DNA of 64,000 nucleotides from positions 9,066,027 through 9,130,026 of the forward strand of contig NC_034016.1 in the NCBI RefSeq assembly GCF_000346465.2, read 5' to 3'. A program made the position numbers and the translations under genes. Below are positions 59,218 through 64,000 of the stretch, in pieces. The first letter of the stretch is position 1. The number at the start of each line of letters is the position of its first letter. The notes beneath the pieces were generated by a model. It was not told the origin of the DNA. It did no database searches and worked only from the letters and a program-made list of their open reading frames with translations. The DNA comes from Prunus persica (Eukaryota; Streptophyta; Magnoliopsida; Rosales; Rosaceae).

Positions 59218-59315
59218 ATACTGGAAGAATGTTTGAAACAGAGTGTATGTTGGGAGGATGTTTGAAACAGAGTGTATGCTGGAAGGATGTTTGAAATAGG
59301 GCAGGTGCTGGAAAA
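59218..59315. repeat. Three-unit tandem repeat, ~32 bases
   Basis: GATGTTTGAAACAGAGTGTATGCTGG occurs three times with decreasing similarity, and a weaker copy (GTTTGAAATCGGGCAGG) appears near 61612. Confidence 0.75.
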
Positions 59316-62210
59316 TGTTTTGTTTGGCATGGAATAGGTCCCCGAAAAACGTGACTTGGCTTGACATGATTAGCTTGGATTTGCTATGAGGATGTGGATA
59401 ATCTAATGGTTGAGTTGAATCAAGATATAGCTTGGTCTGGCATGAGGGTTCACTCTTCTGGCAGCATGAATATAGAGCTTGTGTTATTTTCCAAGAGCAT
59501 CTCGTACAACGCATCATTATCATCCATGTTTTGCTTGCCTTGAATCTTGGTTATTGCAAGCATATTTTGGCTTACAACAGCTTGAGTTCTTTGTAAGTGG
59601 CTGCTATCTTTTCCTTTCATTTGGCATGGCATGCTTTATTTTCTGATTTTCTCTCACTCTTCTTTCTTCTTCAAGACCCAAACCGGTGGGTATTGTTCAT
59701 CGGTACAGAAGTCAGATTTTTAAAGCTCAGATCAGAAAACTTCCTTGATAAAAGTTGTTCATCTGCTCGAGTACTTTAGCCTGGAAAAATTTGAGAATTG
59801 TTTGAATTTTTCTGATGCCTCAAAGTTAGTCTGCAACTTCTGTGTTCATCCATGGCTGGTGAGTTTCTGCAGATTCTGCTTCTACATGTGTTTTTAATTT
59901 ATGATGCTCAGATGATTGCACTTGCTTCACAAAATGTGCTCAAAATTATGTCATTTATAACATATCCAAAATTGAAGATCATCCAACCATTGTAGTGTTC
60001 TCTACCTTCATTTTTCTGAAGCATGTTCTTGAATTGATGTTGATGCCTTTGCTGCATGCTTGTTTTCTATGCTTGAATGCTTGAATTCCTCTGTATTTCC
60101 CAGAATTTGTGAACTAGAAATCGAATTCTGAGGTTGAACTTCTGGTTTAGGATTCTAGCTTGGTGATAAACAAGAGTCAAACAAGCTCACTTGGGTAATG
60201 CATGCCAAGTGTTTGTCAAAATATCTCAAAGTAACTTGTGGGCTATTCTTTGAACTTTCGAAATGTTTCTCTTGGAATCTAAGTTGGATATGAAAACAGA
60301 CTTCTCAATGGCTGTGTTGGAACTGGTCTTGTACCGTTTGAAGGAAAAATGAATTTTTGGTGTAATTTCAAAGGGCTAAGCTGCTGGAATTGTGCAGCTG
60401 CATAGCATGTTTTGGGAATCTGTTTGACATGGTTCCCTAGCTCTAAATGCAATGAAATTTAAAAAATGAAGCTTGATATGTCTAGTTCTAATCTGGAAAG
60501 TTTGGGATTTGTTGGTTGTAAACTTGATTTCTAGAGATTTTCCAAATGTGGGATGTTCCAGCTAGAATGGTTGGAAAGCTTGTGTATAAGTTTTGCTTGG
60601 CATGTTGCTTTTGTTTGAGAATTTAGCATATCCTTTCTCTAGGCATTGAATGTTGATCTGGGCATTGGTAGAGCATGTTCTCGAGCAATATTGTCGTGAG
60701 AGCGTGATGTTGAATGGTATTGTCGTAAGAGCATGAGTTCTTCAATTTGCTTGAAATCCCTGAATTGCTTGGAATACTTGAATGGAATGTGATTGCTTGG
60801 CATGTGGATTGGTATTATGCCATGTGAATTTTTCAAATGCTTGATTCATGAGTTTTCTTGCTGCTCATGCATCATCTTCTACTTTGCATGAGTTTCTTCA
60901 AAGAAAATGAAAGCATGCAAGTGTTAAAGCATTCACCTTCATAAAACAAGCATCTCTCTCCAACGTCTGATTCTTAGCTAATGTATCATTTTCAGGCTTG
61001 ATTAAGAGGCTCTAAAGCACTAGAAGTTTCATTTGCCTAGGGTTTGATAGCATGAAGGTGAGTTTTGGTTGCGTGCAACTTGTCTTGGAAGAAATTATGC
61101 TTCAATCACGATTATGCTTCCTGCGCCTCCTTTTTGTTTACGAGTTCCCTTCCGGCACCTGATTTTTGGCCAACGTATTCTCTTGTTTCCTTTTCAAGCT
61201 TGATTTAGAGGCTCCAAAGCATGAAAGATGTCATCTTCTTACTGATTTGCTAGGAACTTGATAGAATAAAGGTGAGTTTTTCATCTTGACTTGCAATGTG
61301 AAGGCTTATGGAAGATTTGAATTGCTTGACCAAAGAGATTTTGGGTGAGATAAAGAACAAGCTAGTTGTTGAGGCTGCTTCGAGTTTTCTTTCAGGATGT
61401 AATGAGTTTGTTGAATTGTTGCTGTGGGAGAATGGATGAATCTAGCATCTCTATATTTTTTCAAACTTGATTGAGAGGTTCCAAAGCATAAGGAGAACAA
61501 GCTAGTCGTTGAGGTCACTTCGAGTGTTCTTTTAGAGGTGCAATGAGATTGTTTAATTGTTGTAAGAATGGAATGAGCTCTAGAGGTTATGAAGCACAAA
61601 CACTGGCAGTATGTTTGAAATCGGGCAGGGGCTAAGAAGGTTTGAAATAAGGCAAGTGCCTAGAGAATGTTTAAGATATTAGAAGTGGTGGAAACAGTGA
61701 TGAATGAATGTATATAGCTCGGACTTGGTTGAAGATGTGAATAATGTTGAATCACACAACTCTTGGAATCGAGGTATAGCTTGGTTTAGCATGAGAAACT
61801 TTGAAGTACTTGTGCTTGACCTTTCTTTTCTTTTCTTTTTTTCAATTGGCAGAAAGCCCCCAAGTCATTTGGATAGGCATTTTGGCTCCTTATATATATA
61901 TATATATATATATATATTTGCTTGGCATGGAGCCCCCAAGTATTTTGGAGTTTGCATGCGTAGTTCGCTCAATGACATGAATGATGGATTTGCCTAAGCC
62001 CCCAGTCCTCGTACAAGATCTGGTTTTACTTGAGAATGGAGATCTAAGACACAAGCAAAAGGCACATGTCAGTCACCCTTATTATGCTTGTTCAACAAAG
62101 TAGATAGCCACAAAAGGGGGGAAAAAAGGGAATGTTCTTATCTCTTTATTTTCTCTGGTTTATTACTTCTGGTCTTCTTCTTCAGAGGCGTTGGTGAAGA
62201 TAACGGCCTG

Positions 62211-62229
62211 ATCCCCAACAGAGTCGCCA
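62211..62229 (-). other. Primer binding site of the LARD-like element
   Basis: Minus strand reads TGGCGACTCTGTTGGGGAT, five bases inside the right LTR. TGGCGACTCYGYTGGGGA is a well-known primer binding form of large plant gypsy elements. It fixes the orientation of the element. Confidence 0.8.
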
Positions 62230-62234
62230 ATTTA

Positions 62235-63673
62235 TGTAGGGGCTTTTCCGTTCCGGCAACTATTGATGGGTCTGGGCTACTGTAAAGAGCCAAATGTATG
62301 AAATTGCCCCTTGAGTCTGAGTTCAAGGATCAGACCCCATGAGTGTTTTGAAAGGGTAGCTGAGCCTTAGGAAACACCCTGGTATTCTTCACCAATAAAA
62401 CCAACAGTTGCTTACAGATAAATTCTTGGCTTGGCATGAGAAGCTTGTGGCATGGGATCTGAGCATTCATGAGAGAGAGAGAGAGAGCTGTGATTTCCTA
62501 TGAGAAACAGAGTTTTTAAGGCAAGGGGGAATGGGTTCTAAAGGAGTTCGTTGAAGAGAGAGAGATGAGGGAATAACAATAGGTGTGTTGAGCAGTTTTC
62601 AGCAGCTTGACGAAAGCTCTGTCAAGCTCTGGAACGATTTACCAGAGGAGAAAATGGGAGACGACAGAGGAATGGGGCTCAAAATTGCAGAGGTTTAAGG
62701 GATAAGAGATGAAGCTTGCTCTCTGGATGTGTGTTGCTTGCCTTTTCCAAGTTGTTTTGGTGGGTAGAAGGTGCCTCCCTTTTATAGGCGCTAGAAGCTC
62801 CTTCTTCCCAAGAAAACCCTAGTTGGTTTTCTCCAATTTTGCCAAGTCTTCTCCTCCATTTCTCTTCTCTTCCTTCGAATTCAATCTCTTTTTATGAAAT
62901 CTCCCTAAATCCAAATACACAGAGACAAGATTTTTGGGAGCTCTAGAGTCTTCCCCCAGCTGTCCCCGTGGCAATCTCCTATCTTTGGCTACCATCTCTC
63001 CTTTTTTCCTCCCTTATTTCATGGCAAGAGCTGGTAGGAGAAAAGAATGGGTAATGGCGCTGGTCTAAAGGGTGTTTTGCTCAAGTATCCTTTGTTTTTT
63101 TGGATAGCTTGTGTTGGGATTTATCTTTGGCCATGTGCTGGAGATTCCCAGTAGCCTGCATACATAGGTAACCTTTGGCTTTTGTTGTTTTTTTGTCTCC
63201 AGCCATGTGCTGGAGACTTTTAGATATTTTCCTTGGTTGCATGGGTCTTTCTAAGGTGATGGGTTAACCCATTAAGGGAATGGGCTAATTTCCTAGAGTA
63301 TTGGGTTATTTTTCCTAAAGTATTGGGCTATTTTCTCTCCTTTATGCTTACCCACATATTTGAGCTCAAGAAATGGGCTTAAGTTTCGGGGCTCCCAAGC
63401 AGCCCAAAATTTCCATTTCTCGGCTCATCAATGGGCCTCATGAAAACTCGTAACCATCCATACCACAACCCGCTCAGTAAGCCCCAGGCATTTGCGTTGC
63501 TTAGGTCCACTTAAGTTTGTAGCGTGGCGTGTTGCTTATTTGCTTGGCGTGGCACGTGTTCAAGCTCATATGACAAACTCTTGTGTACCCAAGTTGGGTT
63601 TCTTCCCAAGTTAGGTGTCGTATTGGGTTAGAAATATATTTGGGCCCAGTCTTGAATTTTTTGGGCCTCAACA
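62235..63673 (-). repeat. 5' LTR of the LARD-like element
   Basis: On plus it runs from TGTAGGGGCTTTTCCG to GGGCCTCAACA, 1439 bases. The minus-strand TATA box is at about 62780-62788. A GA run at 62471-62489 corresponds to the CT microsatellite of the solo LTR at 8960. Confidence 0.85.
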
Positions 63674-63946
63674 CTAGTATACCCTTTTCCTATAAATGTT
63701 TAAGTCATGTAGGAGCAAAACTAAACTTCCATAACTTTAATTAATTCATTAAGCTAATCTGGTTAGTTTAATTAGGGTGTGCAATCTTATAGGTTCTAAT
63801 TAGTGAGGTCGTGAGTAAGAATGGTTTCTTCTATATCGAATGTGAATTGTATCCCTCTATATAAATCTCCCTATTAGTGAAGGCTAATTATAATTAGTAC
63901 TTATAGGCAACGTATTAAATATCGATATTTTCGCCGATAAAATTAA
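63674..63946 (-). repeat. Copia-like LTR, right part
   Basis: Continues the LTR cut at 56922: the left piece ends GGGTATACTAG and this piece begins CTAGTATACCC, so the target was TATACTAGTATACCC. The stretch is AT-rich and ends near TTAAACA. No coding sequence. Confidence 0.4.
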
Positions 63947-64000
63947 ACATGTAAACTCACTCACACATCTGCGCACGCTGGGGCTCGAACCCAGCCCCCT
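63947..64000 (-). mobile_element. Partial SINE-like sequence, cut by the window end
   Basis: AAACTCACTCACACATCTGC and GGGGCTCGAACCCAGCC resemble the same part of the SINE at 37225-37380 (AAACTCACACACACAACACG, GGACTCGAACCCAGGACC). The B box is read on the minus strand. The rest lies outside the window. Confidence 0.5.

Larger units (their letters stand above)
58228..62210 (-). other. Internal non-coding region of the LARD-like element
   Basis: About 4 kb with no retroviral protein domain in any frame. It contains a minisatellite (58650-58990), a three-unit repeat (59218-59315) and a duplicated block around AGGCTTGATTAAGAGGCTC (60994) / AAGCTTGATTTAGAGGCTCC (61197), each followed by GAAGGTGAGTTTT or TAAAGGTGAGTTTT. 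The long (TA)n at 61892-61918 is a microsatellite. Confidence 0.65.
56923..63673 (-). mobile_element. Non-autonomous LTR retrotransposon (LARD-like), reverse orientation
   Basis: Two related LTRs (57161-58227 and 62235-63673) in direct orientation enclose about 4 kb without gag or pol. On the minus strand the right LTR is the 5' one: it starts TGTTGAGGCCCAAAA at 63673 and ends at 62235, and five bases later comes the primer binding site TGGCGACTCTGTTGGGGAT (62229-62211). CTAG lies directly outside both ends (56919-56922 and 63674-63677; CTAGT if one base is shared), fitting a target duplication. The element depends on a partner for its proteins. The left edge is atypical (see findings). Confidence 0.75.

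Overview
This window is repeat-dense plant nuclear DNA. It looks eudicot and perhaps from a rosaceous tree, but the genus cannot be fixed from sequence alone. The evidence is spliced nuclear genes with GT-AG introns, plant-only protein families (type I metacaspase, MBD8-like protein, plant mobile domain) and several layers of nested plant transposons. Only two host genes look intact, both on the minus strand: a five-exon type I metacaspase (37.6-41.2 kb) and a four-exon MBD8-like protein with added zinc fingers (45.1-49.8 kb). Nearly everything else is mobile DNA, much of it datable by what sits inside what.

Left part (1-18.6 kb). A decayed Ty3/gypsy Tat-lineage retrotransposon fills 1-16,090. 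It has a 5' LTR cut by the window edge, a primer binding site, gag, protease, RT-RNase H, integrase, an antisense intron-bearing extra gene (12.6-14.8 kb) and a truncated 3' LTR. Its RT is split by a foreign solo LTR (5,768-9,337; perfect 5-bp target duplication), which holds another element (6,720-8,358). Remnants of an LTR, an L1-type LINE and a second LTR-like piece follow.

Middle (18.6-37.4 kb). A Mutator-like element with ~200-bp inverted ends and a near-perfect 9-bp target duplication spans 18,637-36,117, because a copia element (20,704-35,786) landed inside it. That copia element was cut in its RT by a BED-finger hAT transposon (8-bp target duplication), and then a ~3.6-kb segment was inverted between a short inverted repeat in the hAT and one in the 3' LTR. 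Its 5' LTR carries a PIF/Harbinger element whose transposase is open except for two stop codons. Next to the Mutator-like element sits a second element carrying a piece of a VTI1-type SNARE gene, and then a tRNA-derived SINE with a 17-bp target duplication.

Gene island (37.6-49.8 kb). The metacaspase has the catalytic His and Cys but no visible LSD1-type zinc finger. Between the genes are five copies of one palindromic MITE, the first three in one orientation and the last two reversed, plus a MITE of another family. The MBD8-like gene has a Tourist-like MITE in its last intron.

Right part (49.9-64 kb). A decayed MuDR-type element has a PB1-like N-terminal domain and a MULE transposase core. 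It carries a second inverted-repeat element in its first intron and a solo LTR related to the Tat element of the left part. A non-autonomous LTR element in reverse orientation (56,923-63,673) has its own primer binding site, minisatellite-rich interior and no gag-pol. Its LTR family is the same one that split the Tat RT at 5.8 kb. It interrupts an older copia-like LTR, and a partial SINE-like sequence closes the window.
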